DNA from: Campylobacter sp. RM16192
GTDB taxonomy: Bacteria; Campylobacterota; Campylobacteria; Campylobacterales; Campylobacteraceae
NCBI RefSeq assembly: GCF_004803855.2
Contig: NZ_CP012552.1
Span: 930,001-994,000 of the forward strand
Direction of reading: 5' to 3'
DNA: 64,000 bases
Each line of letters starts with the position of its first letter. Position 1 is the stretch's first letter. The notes under the pieces are model-generated. The model was not told the DNA's origin, did not search any database, and worked only from the letters and a program-made list of their open reading frames with translations. Shown piece by piece: positions 1-8,363 of the stretch. The position numbers and the translations under genes are program-made.

Positions 1-57
1 GATTTAGTATGATGGAATTTGCAAATAAAAAAATCGGAAAAAATAGAGTGAAAAAAA

Positions 58-132
58 TGGAGCGGGAAACGAGATTCGAACTCGCGACCCCAACCTTGGC
101 AAGGTTGTGCTCTACCCCTGAGCTATTCCCGC
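58..132 (-). tRNA. tRNA-Gly (anticodon GCC)
   Basis: Read on the minus strand this folds as a full cloverleaf. The acceptor arm GCGGGAA pairs with TTCCCGC. The anticodon stem CAACC/GGTTG encloses the loop TTGCCAA, giving anticodon GCC, which reads glycine codons GGC and GGU. The T arm holds GTTCGAATC. The 3' CCA is encoded in the DNA, and a T-run follows directly and may act as the terminator. The isotype follows from the anticodon. Confidence 0.96.
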
Positions 133-172
133 AGATAAGAAGTCGCAATTTTATCAAAATCATCACCGTTTG

Positions 173-1330
173 TCAAGAAATTTTATAAATAAAAATCTTA
201 TCACCTTTTTTTATCTCGTTTTGATCGAAGTCAGAAAGGTAGATGGCGTTACTTTTTACTAGAGGCAATATCATACCTGAACCAAATTTATTGTTATCTG
301 TTATATGAAATTTACCATCTTTTAGTGTTCCTAATACTATATTCTGACGTCCGGACTTTATCTTTAGATCCTGATAGGCTTCCGCTTCAACTTGCATCAA
401 ATTTTTGCCGTTTAAAAATGGCACTACAAGCAAAAATGCGAGTAAAAAGGCTGCCATAGGATTTCCAGGAAGTATAAAAACTAATTTTGAATCTTTAGAG
501 TATGCCTTGCATGGGCGACCAGGTCTAACATTTATATGTTCAAAAAGTTCTTTGAAACCAAGCGAAAGTAGGGCAGTTTTCATATAGTCAGCTTCGCCTT
601 TACTAGCCCCACCAGAACAAATAATCACATCAAAATTTGCATTTTGAAACGAATTTATAGTCTCGTTTAAATCATCTTTTATTATCCCCAAATAACTACT
701 TTTGAAACCGAAATTTGACAGTATGGCGGCTATTGCTTCGGCGTTTGCGTTATAAATTTGATTCTCATCGGCTGTTTGCCAAGGTTCTATTATCTCATCT
801 CCGCTTGAGAAAATGCCTATTTTTGGCTTTATCAATACTTTTACACGAGAGATGCCTTGAGCTGCAAGCATCATTATATGAGCCGGAGCAAGTCTGGTGC
901 CTGCGCTAATCAGCTCATCTCCTGCTTTTACCTCTTCTCCTCTATGCCTAAATGCATCATAAGCTCTTGTTTTATCGGTTACTATGACTTTTTCATCTTC
1001 TATAACGACATCCTCAAGTCTAGCCACAGTGTCTGCACCTTTTGGCATTTTTGCACCAGTCATTATCTTTATACACTCGCCATCTTTTATCGATGTATCT
1101 TTGCTATCTCCAGCAAAAACAGCGTCTACAACTTTTAGAGGTTTGTTTTTATCTGCAAATTTCATAGCATAGCCATCTAATGCCGAGTTATCAAATGCTG
1201 GCAAATCCTTTACGGCGATTATGTTCTCGGCTAAAATTTCTCCTACCGCCATAGATATGCTTACAAATTCGCTATTGTTACTTGATTTTACACTATCAAA
1301 TATAGTTTTTAAAGCTTCATCTACTATCAT
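173..1330 (-). CDS. moeA: MoeA, molybdopterin molybdenumtransferase
   Basis: MoeA inserts molybdate into adenylylated molybdopterin in the last step of molybdenum cofactor synthesis in the cytoplasm. The 385-residue length is usual. Visible motifs are DNSALDGYA (47-55), IMTGAKMPKGAD (89-100), the MogA-like domain beginning GIFSSGDE (about 172-179) with SGGASKGEAD near 240, and LPGNPMAAFL near 285, followed by a C-terminal beta domain. The ATG start lies 1 bp after the murA stop, so the two genes are probably co-transcribed. The role is well supported by family resemblance. Tungsten instead of molybdenum cannot be excluded from sequence. Confidence 0.95.
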   Translation of the reverse strand: MIVDEALKTIFDSVKSSNNSEFVSISMAVGEILAENIIAVKDLPAFDNSALDGYAMKFADKNKPLKVVDAVFAGDSKDTSIKDGECIKIMTGAKMPKGADTVARLEDVVIEDEKVIVTDKTRAYDAFRHRGEEVKAGDELISAGTRLAPAHIMMLAAQGISRVKVLIKPKIGIFSSGDEIIEPWQTADENQIYNANAEAIAAILSNFGFKSSYLGIIKDDLNETINSFQNANFDVIICSGGASKGEADYMKTALLSLGFKELFEHINVRPGRPCKAYSKDSKLVFILPGNPMAAFLLAFLLVVPFLNGKNLMQVEAEAYQDLKIKSGRQNIVLGTLKDGKFHITDNNKFGSGMILPLVKSNAIYLSDFDQNEIKKGDKIFIYKIS

Positions 1331-1331
1331 C

Positions 1332-2597
1332 TTATTCTTCCAATCTTTTTATTTTAGCTCCTAGTTTTGCGAGCTTTACTTCTAAATTTTCATAACCTCT
1401 ATCAAGATGGTAAATTCTATGCACCTTGCTTGTTCCATCGCTTGCAAGAGCTGCTAATACTAGGGCTGAAGAGGCTCTAAGATCAGTAGCCATAACATCT
1501 GCCGCGTTTAGCTTAACTCCGCCGTAAACGCTTGCGATATGTCCGTTTAGCCTGATATCAGCACCCATTCTGGTTAGCTCGCTAACGTGCATGAAGCGGT
1601 TCTCAAACAATCTTTCATCTATGACGCTAACTCCGTCTGCAATTAGTGCAAGAGCCATAAACTGGGCTTGCATGTCGGTTGGAAATCCAGGATATTCAGT
1701 TGTTACTATCTCCACCGGTTTTATTTTATCCGCAGGCAGTATGGTTATTTTGTCGTCATTAATTTCTATGCCAAAGCCCATCTCATTAAATTTGGTTAAT
1801 ATAGCCTTTAGGTGATTTGCATTGGCATTTGTTATTGTGATTTTAGAATTTGTAATAGCGCCTGCGCAAAGGTAGGTGCCAGCCTCTATTCTGTCTGGAA
1901 TTACTCTTATATTTTTAGAGGTTATAAGGTTTTGTCCTGTACCTTTAATAGTAAGTTCATTAGTCCCGATCCCTTCTATATATACTCCGGCATCTGCTAA
2001 AACCTCGCATAGTTGCACTACTTCAGGCTCTTTTGCTACGTTTGTAAGACGTGTGGTGCCGTGCGCTAAGGCGGCCGCCATTATGATATTTTCGCTTCCT
2101 GTGACCGTAATCTTATCAAATACAATATCGGCTCCGTGCAAGCCATTTGGCGCGGTAGCTACTACATAGCCCTGTTTTATTTCGATATTTGCACCCATCT
2201 TTTCAAGTGCGCTTAAGTGCAGATCTATCGGACGCTGACCTATGGCGCAACCTCCGGGCAAGCTTACTTCGCAATGTCCAAATCTGGCTAGTAAGGGTCC
2301 AAGAACCAAGATGGAAGCGCGCATTTTACGGACTATATCGTAGTTTGCCTTAGTAGAGTTTATATTGTTTGTATTGATTTTTAGTATATGAGAGTCTAAA
2401 AAATCGCACCTCGCACCTAAATTTACAAGTAAAGTCGCAAGAGTCTTTATATCTGCAACATTTGGGATATTTTCTAGTACTACATCATCTTTCATTATCA
2501 ACGTTGATGCTATAAGCGGTAATGCCGCGTTTTTAGCACCGCTTATAGCGACCTCTCCGCTTAATTTACTATTTCCTTCTATTTCCAAATAAAACAT
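1332..2597 (-). CDS. murA: MurA, UDP-N-acetylglucosamine 1-carboxyvinyltransferase
   Basis: MurA catalyses the first committed step of peptidoglycan synthesis, transferring enolpyruvate from PEP to UDP-GlcNAc in the cytoplasm. The 421 residues match the family. Lys22 and Asn23 (AKNAA) are present, and the loop [15 protein letters not shown] carries the active-site cysteine at position 117, so the enzyme should be of the fosfomycin-sensitive Cys type. The ATG is preceded by AAGGA and a TATAAT box. It is the first gene of a murA-moeA pair. Confidence 0.97.
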   Translation of the reverse strand: MFYLEIEGNSKLSGEVAISGAKNAALPLIASTLIMKDDVVLENIPNVADIKTLATLLVNLGARCDFLDSHILKINTNNINSTKANYDIVRKMRASILVLGPLLARFGHCEVSLPGGCAIGQRPIDLHLSALEKMGANIEIKQGYVVATAPNGLHGADIVFDKITVTGSENIIMAAALAHGTTRLTNVAKEPEVVQLCEVLADAGVYIEGIGTNELTIKGTGQNLITSKNIRVIPDRIEAGTYLCAGAITNSKITITNANANHLKAILTKFNEMGFGIEINDDKITILPADKIKPVEIVTTEYPGFPTDMQAQFMALALIADGVSVIDERLFENRFMHVSELTRMGADIRLNGHIASVYGGVKLNAADVMATDLRASSALVLAALASDGTSKVHRIYHLDRGYENLEVKLAKLGAKIKRLEE

Positions 2598-2620
2598 AAT
2601 TAAATCCTTATAAGATAGCG

Positions 2621-2626
2621 ATTATA
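2621..2626 (-). promoter_or_regulatory. Probable -10 box for murA
   Basis: On the minus strand TATAAT stands about 24 bases upstream of the murA ATG, with AAGGA between. Campylobacter sigma-70 promoters rely on this -10 element and often lack a recognisable -35 box, as here. Confidence 0.5.
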
Positions 2627-2689
2627 ACGCAATTTAACTTATAAAAAGAAAATTTAAGTCATTTAAAGCCTTTTTTACCCAATTATCTA

Positions 2690-2695
2690 TATAAT
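2690..2695 (+). promoter_or_regulatory. Probable -10 box for the NlpC/P60 lipoprotein gene
   Basis: TATAAT followed by TTTAA lies about 33 bases upstream of the TTG start at 2728, and AGGA sits between them. It forms a divergent promoter pair with the murA box 70 bp away. No -35 hexamer is evident. Confidence 0.5.
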
Positions 2696-2727
2696 TTTAA
2701 TCGCTTAATAAAAACTTAGGATATAAA

Positions 2728-3414
2728 TTGAAATTTAAAAAGTCTATTTTAATCACAATGTTAAGCTGCTTTTTTCTATCAGGTTGCTCTTATTTAACTC
2801 CAAATTTAGATCAAAAACGAACACCAGATACAATAGAAGAAATAAAAGATGAGCAAAGCCATATTAAATTTGCAGAATTTGATCATACCGGAGTGTATTA
2901 TGCAGCCAAGGCATCGTATATTTCAAAAATGATAAATGAATATATTGGAAAGAAAAGTGGCAAAGACTGCTCTGGGTTTGTATCTTTAATAAATAAAAAA
3001 AATAACAATATATATTTTAAAGAGGTTAATCTAGAAAAGTTTTATACTAAATACGGACTTAAATCAGAAGCTATTTTTAATCTATATAAAGATCAAGGTT
3101 TAATTTTTAATGAAAACCCAAAAGTAGGAGATTTGATATTTTTTAACAACACTACAAGCAAAACAAAAAATTACAAAAAGACAAAAATAATTACGCATAT
3201 AGGCATAGTAAGCGATATATATAGCGATGGAACAATAGAATTTATACATCACACCGGGAAGAAAAGCAAAAAAGGAGTCATAAATTTCTCTCAAAAAAAT
3301 AGACATAAAGTAGCTGGAAAAAAGATAAATTCCTATATAGTAGATTGTAAAAAATGCAACTCTTCGTATCTTAGCTCAAATAAATTTGCAGGCTTTGGCA
3401 GAGTTAAAATTTAA
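2728..3414 (+). CDS. NlpC/P60-family lipoprotein, probable peptidoglycan endopeptidase
   Basis: The N-terminus is a lipoprotein signal peptide: a basic start, a hydrophobic core and the lipobox LSGC with the lipidated cysteine at residue 20. The mature domain has the NlpC/P60 pattern: DCSGFV (catalytic Cys), GDLIFF, then THIGIV (catalytic His) and a later histidine pair in FIHHTG as the polar third residue. The family cleaves peptide stems in peptidoglycan, so a periplasmic cell-wall role is inferred. The start is TTG with AGGA upstream; no in-frame ATG precedes the signal. The sequence is lysine-rich and more AT-rich than its neighbours. The substrate is unknown. Confidence 0.8.
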   Translation: MKFKKSILITMLSCFFLSGCSYLTPNLDQKRTPDTIEEIKDEQSHIKFAEFDHTGVYYAAKASYISKMINEYIGKKSGKDCSGFVSLINKKNNNIYFKEVNLEKFYTKYGLKSEAIFNLYKDQGLIFNENPKVGDLIFFNNTTSKTKNYKKTKIITHIGIVSDIYSDGTIEFIHHTGKKSKKGVINFSQKNRHKVAGKKINSYIVDCKKCNSSYLSSNKFAGFGRVKI

Positions 3415-3435
3415 AGGCTTTTAAAAGGATTTGGA

Positions 3436-3972
3436 TTGTATGTAACTTCTTTTTTGATAGCCTTTAACTGTCTAGTGTATTTTCTTATAAATTTCGCTAT
3501 TCAAGATAGTGACTTAAATTTGGTTTTTGGGTTGAATTTACTGCTTTTGGATCAAAATTTCTTATGGCAGCCTTTAAGCTCTATGTTTATGCATGGTAGT
3601 TTAACTCATCTTCTTATGAATATGGCTGTGCTTTATCAGTTTGGCGGTCTTTTGGAGCGATATTTTGGCAGTTTTAAATTGACTGTTTTATATATATTGG
3701 GCGGAATTTTAACCTCAATTCTAAGTTTTATCTATATATACTACTCATTTGTTTTTGGAAATAATATTATAAATTTAGTCGGTGCTAGTGGCGCTATAAG
3801 CGTGCTTTTGGGTAACTTGGCATTTTTAGATAAAAATAATACAAAAGGTATTTTGATAGCTGTTTTGCTTATGAGTTTTGTGCCTTTGATGATGGGTGTA
3901 AATGTCGCTTGGTATGCACATATAATAGGCTTTGCGGTAGGATACTTTGTAATGAAAGCGAGAATTTTATGA
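3436..3972 (+). CDS. Rhomboid-family intramembrane serine protease
   Basis: A 178-residue polytopic membrane protein with about six hydrophobic segments. The rhomboid catalytic dyad is visible: the serine in GASGAISVLLG and the histidine in AHIIGFAVGYF. The WQPLSSMFMHGSLTHLLMN stretch matches the conserved loop and TM2 histidine/asparagine region. Rhomboids cut transmembrane helices inside the bilayer; the substrate here is unknown. The start is TTG behind AAAAGGA. Its stop overlaps the ATG of the next reading frame (ATGA), so translation is probably coupled. Confidence 0.85.
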   Translation: MYVTSFLIAFNCLVYFLINFAIQDSDLNLVFGLNLLLLDQNFLWQPLSSMFMHGSLTHLLMNMAVLYQFGGLLERYFGSFKLTVLYILGGILTSILSFIYIYYSFVFGNNIINLVGASGAISVLLGNLAFLDKNNTKGILIAVLLMSFVPLMMGVNVAWYAHIIGFAVGYFVMKARIL

Positions 3973-4783
3973 GATTTTTTAAAGAGCTTGGTGAAATTTT
4001 ACTTTGTGGTAACAAGGACAAAAAATTTGCCAAATTTAAGAGATTTTATAATGGCTACAAAGTAGGGCATTACGAGATAATCGATGACGGCGAAATTTTA
4101 GAGCTTAAAGAGCCAAGTTATGCTAAATTTTGTGACTTAGTGGAGATGAAAATCTGGATAAAAAATCAAGCAAACAAAACAAAGACGCAGCCTTCCTTCA
4201 CTCTATCGCTCATATCGAATATAGCGCCATAGATATAGCGCTTGATGCGGCTTATCGCTTCCGAGGGCTTCCTAAGCAGTATTATGACGACTGGCTTGAA
4301 GTGGCTGAAGACGAGATAAGACACTTTAAGATGATAGAAAAATATATGCAAAATTTTGGAGTGAAATACGGCGATATGCAGGTGCATAACGGACTTTTTG
4401 TAGCGCTTAAGATGACTGAAAATTCTCTTCTTGAGCGTATGGCTGTGCTTCCAAGATATATGGAGGCAAACGGACTTGACGCAAACGCTTTTATGCTTAA
4501 AAAACTTGAAAATGACCATACGAAAGCCGATTTAAAAGAAATTTTGCAAGTGATTTTAGACGAAGAAATTTCACACGTAAGCAAAGGCGATAGGTGGTTT
4601 AAATTTGAGTGTGAGCGAAGAAACATCGATCCAAGCGAATATATCGCTATCGTTCAGAGAATTTATCCAAATTCATTTTTACAAACCAGAGAGCTAAACG
4701 AAGAGGCTAGATTAAAGTCCGGATTTAGTGCTTTAGAGATAGAGTGCATCAAGCAAATAGCCAAAAATAGGGCGTATAAATAG
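3969..4783 (+). pseudogene. DUF455 ferritin-like protein, frameshifted
   Basis: Two frames together encode one DUF455-type protein. From ATG 3969 the first frame gives MRFFKELGEILLC and continues to about 4150. From there the homologous reading moves to another frame: KSSKQNKDAAF, then LHSIAHIEYSAIDIALDAAY, then AEDEIRHFKMIEKYM, on to 4783. Adding one A to the A4 run at 4149-4152 restores a single frame of about 272 codons, a plausible full length. The helical core with HIEYSAID and DEIRHF is the ferritin-like metal site region. As given, the frame from 3969 stops at 4232, and a shorter product could start at 4301. The cause is either a real one-base deletion or an assembly error. Function in the family is not established. 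Confidence 0.75.
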
Positions 4784-4791
4784 GAGTGAAT

Positions 4792-5283
4792 ATGAAAAAA
4801 ATTTACTTTATAAGGCATGCTAAAGCAGCTCAAAAAGACTATGAAAACGACTTTGAGCGCGATCTAAACGAACGAGGCAAGAAAGATCTGGCTTTGATGT
4901 GCGATAGACTTAAAAAGCATAAAGTGAGGGTAGATACGATCTTTTCAAGCCCTGCAAAACGCTGTGCAAAAACCGCTAATAAAATGGCTGATGCGGTTAA
5001 ATTTAAAGGCAAGATAGAATTTGTAGATATGTTTTACGAGGCTAGCGTGAGTGATATGCTTGAGTTTATAAGAGAACTTGATGATAAGCTAAATAGCGTA
5101 TTTATCGTATCGCACAACGACACTATAACTGAAATTTGCGAACTTCTAAGCGATGCTGCAATAGGCAACATCCCTACTTGTGGGATATTTTGCATAGAAT
5201 TTGAATCCCCTTTTAAAAATATCAAAGAGCATGAAAACCGCGCTTTGTTTTTTGATTATCCCAAAAAGCATAAAAAAGACTGA
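4792..5283 (+). CDS. SixA-like histidine phosphatase
   Basis: The histidine phosphatase superfamily signature RHAKAAQ near the N-terminus carries the phospho-accepting His. FSSPAKRC follows, and the second catalytic His lies in VSHNDTI. The length of about 163 residues fits SixA-type proteins, which remove phosphate from phosphohistidine on signalling or phosphotransfer proteins. The substrate is not identifiable. I prefer ATG 4792 over GTG 4786, because AGGAG at 4782-4786 is correctly spaced for the ATG and overlaps the GTG. It directly follows the broken DUF455 gene and probably shares its transcript. Confidence 0.8.
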   Translation: MKKIYFIRHAKAAQKDYENDFERDLNERGKKDLALMCDRLKKHKVRVDTIFSSPAKRCAKTANKMADAVKFKGKIEFVDMFYEASVSDMLEFIRELDDKLNSVFIVSHNDTITEICELLSDAAIGNIPTCGIFCIEFESPFKNIKEHENRALFFDYPKKHKKD

Positions 5284-5840
5284 TTTGATTTTATTAACTT
5301 ACTAATATTTCCAAAAAATAAATAAAAAATATTAAAAATCCATACATATAAAAATAATTAGAATATAGCTAAAAATATTGCATTAAATTTAATGGATAAA
5401 TTAAAATAATTCAAAAAGTAAAACAAATTCAAATGCCTAAAATGGGGATTATTTAATATTCTGGTAAGATACTATTTTAATTATATAAAATAATTTGAAA
5501 ATTATAGTTTTCAATACAAAATAATGAAAATAGTTTGTATTTAACCTTCATTCTAGTGTTTGAAGTCAATGATGATTAATTTTGATATTTTTAATTTATA
5601 TAGTTTATGTATAGTTATAATTCAAAAAAGTACATTAAAGCGCAGTGAACAAATACAACTTTTTATTGGATATACTGTGGTTAGATATAATAATTTCTTT
5701 CATTTGAAAACAAAAGCTATTTTTAAATGAAACAATATAACACTATATATGCATAAAAATTTTAGAAATTATTGGCTTTTTAAGTAGTTTTTAGTGTGTT
5801 TTATATTGATTTTTTGAGCTTTATAAAAAGCCCAAATTTA
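5284..5840. other. AT-rich intergenic region, no gene recognised
   Basis: This 557-bp gap lies between the converging sixA-like and murF genes. It is very AT-rich, has stops in all frames and shows no ORF with a convincing start and ribosome site. A weak hairpin (GCTTT/AAAGC) near 5818-5831 could end murF transcription. No tRNA, known ncRNA or insertion sequence ends were recognised. Confidence 0.5.
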
Positions 5841-7289
5841 TTACATAAAGCTAGGCGCATCGTTTGAAAATAGTATTAGATCCCCTGCTTTGGTGTTTTG
5901 AGCTAGTATCTCTTGCATTTTTGATTTATCTTTTATGATGATTATCTTTGGCTTTGTGAGATATTTAAGCAGTGAAACTGCGTTTAGCGAGCTTGATATC
6001 ATCACTACATCAAAAGTTTCATTTATGATCTTGCTTAGTTTTTTGTTTTCCTCGGCAGTGCTTTCCACGATCCCTGGAGTTATCAATACTTTGCGACCTT
6101 CATAGCCCGAAACAAGCTCGTAAGACACACTCATGCCGTTAAAGTTGCCATTGAAACTATCGTCTATTATGATTTTACCGCCCGCATCAATTCTTTGAAG
6201 CCTATGCTCGACATTTTTAAGTTTAGATATCAAATTTTGCACTTTTGACGGCTCGAGCCCTAGATAAAGAGCGGTTTTTACACAAACGGCTAAATTTGTG
6301 CAGTTAAATTTGCCAAGCAAAGGAGAGCTAAATTTAACTTCATCAAGGCTGAAATTTATGCCTTCTAAATTTGCCTTTATATCTTTTAAATTTTTATCAA
6401 AAATTTCCACTTTTTCGCTCTCTTTTGCTAGTGTTGAGCTATGCACGAAAGCTTTTTCAAGTCGTTTAGAGCCAAGCGCTTCAAGCTTGGTTGAGCGGAT
6501 ATTATCAAGAGTTTTAAAGTATTCGATGTGCTGAGCCCCTATTTCGCCTACGATTACGATCTGAGGCTGTAAAAATGCGGTTATCTCAGCGATATCGCCC
6601 TTTAATCTAGCCCCTGCTTCGGCTATATAAATTTGCGTATCGGCAGCAAGATTGTTGTTTACATCTTGGATGAGCCCAGCTAGGGTATTTACACTGCGAG
6701 GAGTTTTGTGGCATCTAAAATCATCTTTTAGTATTTCGAATAAGAAATTTTTGATGCTTGTTTTGCCAAAACTTGCCGTTATAAGGATGATCTTAAGCTC
6801 TTTTATTTCTTTAAGATTTTTAATCGCAGCCTTTTCGTAAGTTTTAAAATTCATTTTTTCAAGTATAAAGCTAAGGATAAACGAAAGTACAAGCGGCAAT
6901 ATGATACCTAAATTTTGGCACTTGGCAGAGATAAAGCAAAATACATTTTCAAGCACTAAGGCAAGCGCAAGTATGCTGAAAAATCGCTTGACTCTAGGTG
7001 TAAAAACCAGCTTTTTATCAAGCTTTTTATGCCAGAGATAAAGGCTTGGCACCATCGCAAAGTAAAAATATATCCAAAAAAACTTACTAGTCGTATAGTA
7101 AAGCACGATAGGAATGATCGCAAAAAACACGTGCCACACAGGCTTTGTGAAGTGAAAAAACACTCGCTCAAATTTGTACGAAAACCATTGCAGGCATGTG
7201 ATGAGATAAAATCCGAGCGCAAGAGTAAATAAAATATGCGAGGCGACAAGTCCGCTTTGGATTAAAATTTGAGTTAAATTTTCACTCAT
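5841..7289 (-). CDS. murF: MurF-like Mur ligase with an N-terminal membrane domain
   Basis: The C-terminal two thirds is a Mur ligase: an ATP loop TASFGKTSIKNFL, then YIAEAGARLKGDIAEIT, GEIGAQHIEYF, and the C-terminal ligase domain with IIDDSFNGNFNGM. MurF joins D-Ala-D-Ala to UDP-MurNAc-tripeptide. The first 150 residues are not the usual soluble UDP-binding domain. They contain about five hydrophobic segments, for example SHILFTLALGFYLITCL and FWIYFYFAMVPSLYLW, so the enzyme should be membrane-anchored. Length is 482 residues. Its start overlaps the hydrolase gene by 4 bp. MurF identity is supported by the ligase motifs and the ddl neighbour. Another Mur-ligase substrate is possible but less likely. 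Confidence 0.85.
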   Translation of the reverse strand: MSENLTQILIQSGLVASHILFTLALGFYLITCLQWFSYKFERVFFHFTKPVWHVFFAIIPIVLYYTTSKFFWIYFYFAMVPSLYLWHKKLDKKLVFTPRVKRFFSILALALVLENVFCFISAKCQNLGIILPLVLSFILSFILEKMNFKTYEKAAIKNLKEIKELKIILITASFGKTSIKNFLFEILKDDFRCHKTPRSVNTLAGLIQDVNNNLAADTQIYIAEAGARLKGDIAEITAFLQPQIVIVGEIGAQHIEYFKTLDNIRSTKLEALGSKRLEKAFVHSSTLAKESEKVEIFDKNLKDIKANLEGINFSLDEVKFSSPLLGKFNCTNLAVCVKTALYLGLEPSKVQNLISKLKNVEHRLQRIDAGGKIIIDDSFNGNFNGMSVSYELVSGYEGRKVLITPGIVESTAEENKKLSKIINETFDVVMISSSLNAVSLLKYLTKPKIIIIKDKSKMQEILAQNTKAGDLILFSNDAPSFM

Positions 7290-8035
7290 CTTAGCTCCTT
7301 ATTTGGCTTTAAATTTAGTTCAGAGTCGATAACTCCGCTAATATAGCTTGCACGTAGCAAGAAAAAGAAGTGGTCGCCTTTAAGCGGATGAAAGTCGCTA
7401 TTTGCTATGAGCCTATGTATCTGCTCGCCACTTTTTAGCGGAGTTGCGCTATCTTCTTCACCCCAAAATATAAACGCCCTGCCCTTGTAATCTTTAAATT
7501 TGCTTGTAAAGTCCTCATTTACGACGTTTTTAAGCGTTTCATACATCTGCTTGCTCATGCCTTTTACATCTTTTGTAGCAAAAAATTTATACAAAAAGCC
7601 AAATCCAAGTGCTTTTAAAATTTTAAAAATAGAGATCTTAAATCTCACAAAAAAGGGCTTTTTGGTAACTATGCCGGCACTGCTTAAAAGAGCTAAATTT
7701 GCAGGCTTTAACAAAGTTGCAACCTTGCCGCCAAATGAGTGTCCGACGATAAGAGTTGGAATGATATTTATCTCCTCTAAAAACAGCTTCATAATCTCGG
7801 CGTAATCTTTCGTATAAAGCGGCTCTTGCATATTTGAAGCGCCAAAACCTGGCATATCGATGTAGATATGCTTAAAACCAGTTAGAAATTTGCCAAAGGC
7901 CTTTTTCATTATCTCTTTATTTGCCCCCCAGCCGTGCAAAAATACTATCGCATGTTCGTTTGATAAATTTAGCATCTCGTAGCTTATTTGGTAACTTTTG
8001 CCTTTGTAAATTATCTCCTTACTCGCCATTTTCAC
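7286..8035 (-). CDS. Alpha/beta hydrolase
   Basis: An alpha/beta-hydrolase fold protein of about 249 residues. AIVFLHGWGANKE forms the oxyanion region, VGHSFGGKVA is the nucleophile elbow with catalytic Ser, FIFWGEEDSATP carries the acid, and LKGDHFFFL the histidine. The substrate is unknown; no signal peptide is seen. The frame starts with GTG 8035, and an ATG at 8029 is an alternative start. Either overlaps the end of the Phd-like gene, and its own end overlaps murF by 4 bp, so the three are probably translationally coupled. The genetic link to murF suggests, but does not prove, a cell-wall related substrate. Confidence 0.8.
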   Translation of the reverse strand: MKMASKEIIYKGKSYQISYEMLNLSNEHAIVFLHGWGANKEIMKKAFGKFLTGFKHIYIDMPGFGASNMQEPLYTKDYAEIMKLFLEEINIIPTLIVGHSFGGKVATLLKPANLALLSSAGIVTKKPFFVRFKISIFKILKALGFGFLYKFFATKDVKGMSKQMYETLKNVVNEDFTSKFKDYKGRAFIFWGEEDSATPLKSGEQIHRLIANSDFHPLKGDHFFFLLRASYISGVIDSELNLKPNKELR

Positions 8036-8249
8036 CCTTTTTTCTTGACGAATATATAGTTTGTAGAACTTCCACCGCCTCGCATAGGCGCTCGTATTCA
8101 GCCATATTTAGTAAAACCGCTTCAAATTTGTTGTTTTTTACAATGACGGCTCGCTTGGTCTGTGCCGAGCCTACTTTAGTAAGAACGGTGCTAAAATTTC
8201 TAACAACTTCGGTGGCGGTGTAGATTTCATCTTTGCTAAATGTAGTCAT
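8019..8249 (-). CDS. Phd/YefM-type antitoxin-like DNA-binding protein
   Basis: The 76-residue protein has the Phd/YefM layout: EIYTATEVVRNFSTVLTKV (N-terminal dimer and DNA-binding fold), then KRAVIVKNNKFEAVLLNMAEYERL, followed by a short charged tail. In classical systems such proteins repress their own operon and neutralise a RelE/Doc/YoeB toxin. No toxin gene lies next to it. The downstream partner is an alpha/beta hydrolase, overlapping by 17 bp, then murF. A perfect palindrome lies about 9 bp upstream of the start codon, consistent with autoregulation. I infer a transcriptional regulator role; an unrecognised toxin partner cannot be excluded. Confidence 0.7.
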   Translation of the reverse strand: MTTFSKDEIYTATEVVRNFSTVLTKVGSAQTKRAVIVKNNKFEAVLLNMAEYERLCEAVEVLQTIYSSRKKGENGE

Positions 8250-8258
8250 TTTTTACTC

Positions 8259-8280
8259 TTTATGTAAAATTTTACATAAA
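8259..8280. promoter_or_regulatory. Perfect 22-bp palindrome, candidate operator of the Phd-like operon
   Basis: The half site TTTATGTAAAA is followed immediately by its exact reverse complement. It lies 9 bp upstream of the Phd-like ATG and abuts the likely ribosome site AAAGAG. Phd/YefM proteins bind palindromes over their own promoters, so autoregulation is the simplest reading. Binding is inferred, not shown. Confidence 0.6.
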
Positions 8281-8304
8281 ATATAACAAATAAGCCTTTA
8301 AATT

Positions 8305-8320
8305 CGGCTAAATTAAGCCG
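8305..8320 (-). terminator. Weak hairpin downstream of ddl
   Basis: A 5-bp GC-containing stem CGGCT/AGCCG with a 6-base loop lies about 44 bp after the ddl stop. Only a short T-rich stretch follows on the minus strand, so it is at best a weak terminator between ddl and the Phd-like operon. Confidence 0.35.
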
Positions 8321-8363
8321 CTAAATTTGAGAATTTAACAGCTCAATTACTGCTATTAGTATT

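Noticed and set aside
1-132. Integrated element at the tRNA-Gly gene
   Set aside because: The tRNA is complete, and moeA-murA on its 5' side are core genes. No integrase or direct repeat of the tRNA end is found in the window.
4149-4165. Phase-variable homopolymer switching of the DUF455 gene
   Set aside because: The A4 and A6 runs are much shorter than the long tracts that drive phase variation in Campylobacter; a single deletion or sequencing error is simpler.
3909-4232. 107-residue plus-strand reading frame as a separate gene
   Set aside because: Its first 20 codons are the rhomboid gene read in another frame. From 3969 on it is the first half of the broken DUF455 protein.
4166-4626. Minus-strand reading frames of 114 and 117 residues
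   Set aside because: They mirror the DUF455 coding strand, have no ribosome site and show no family motif.
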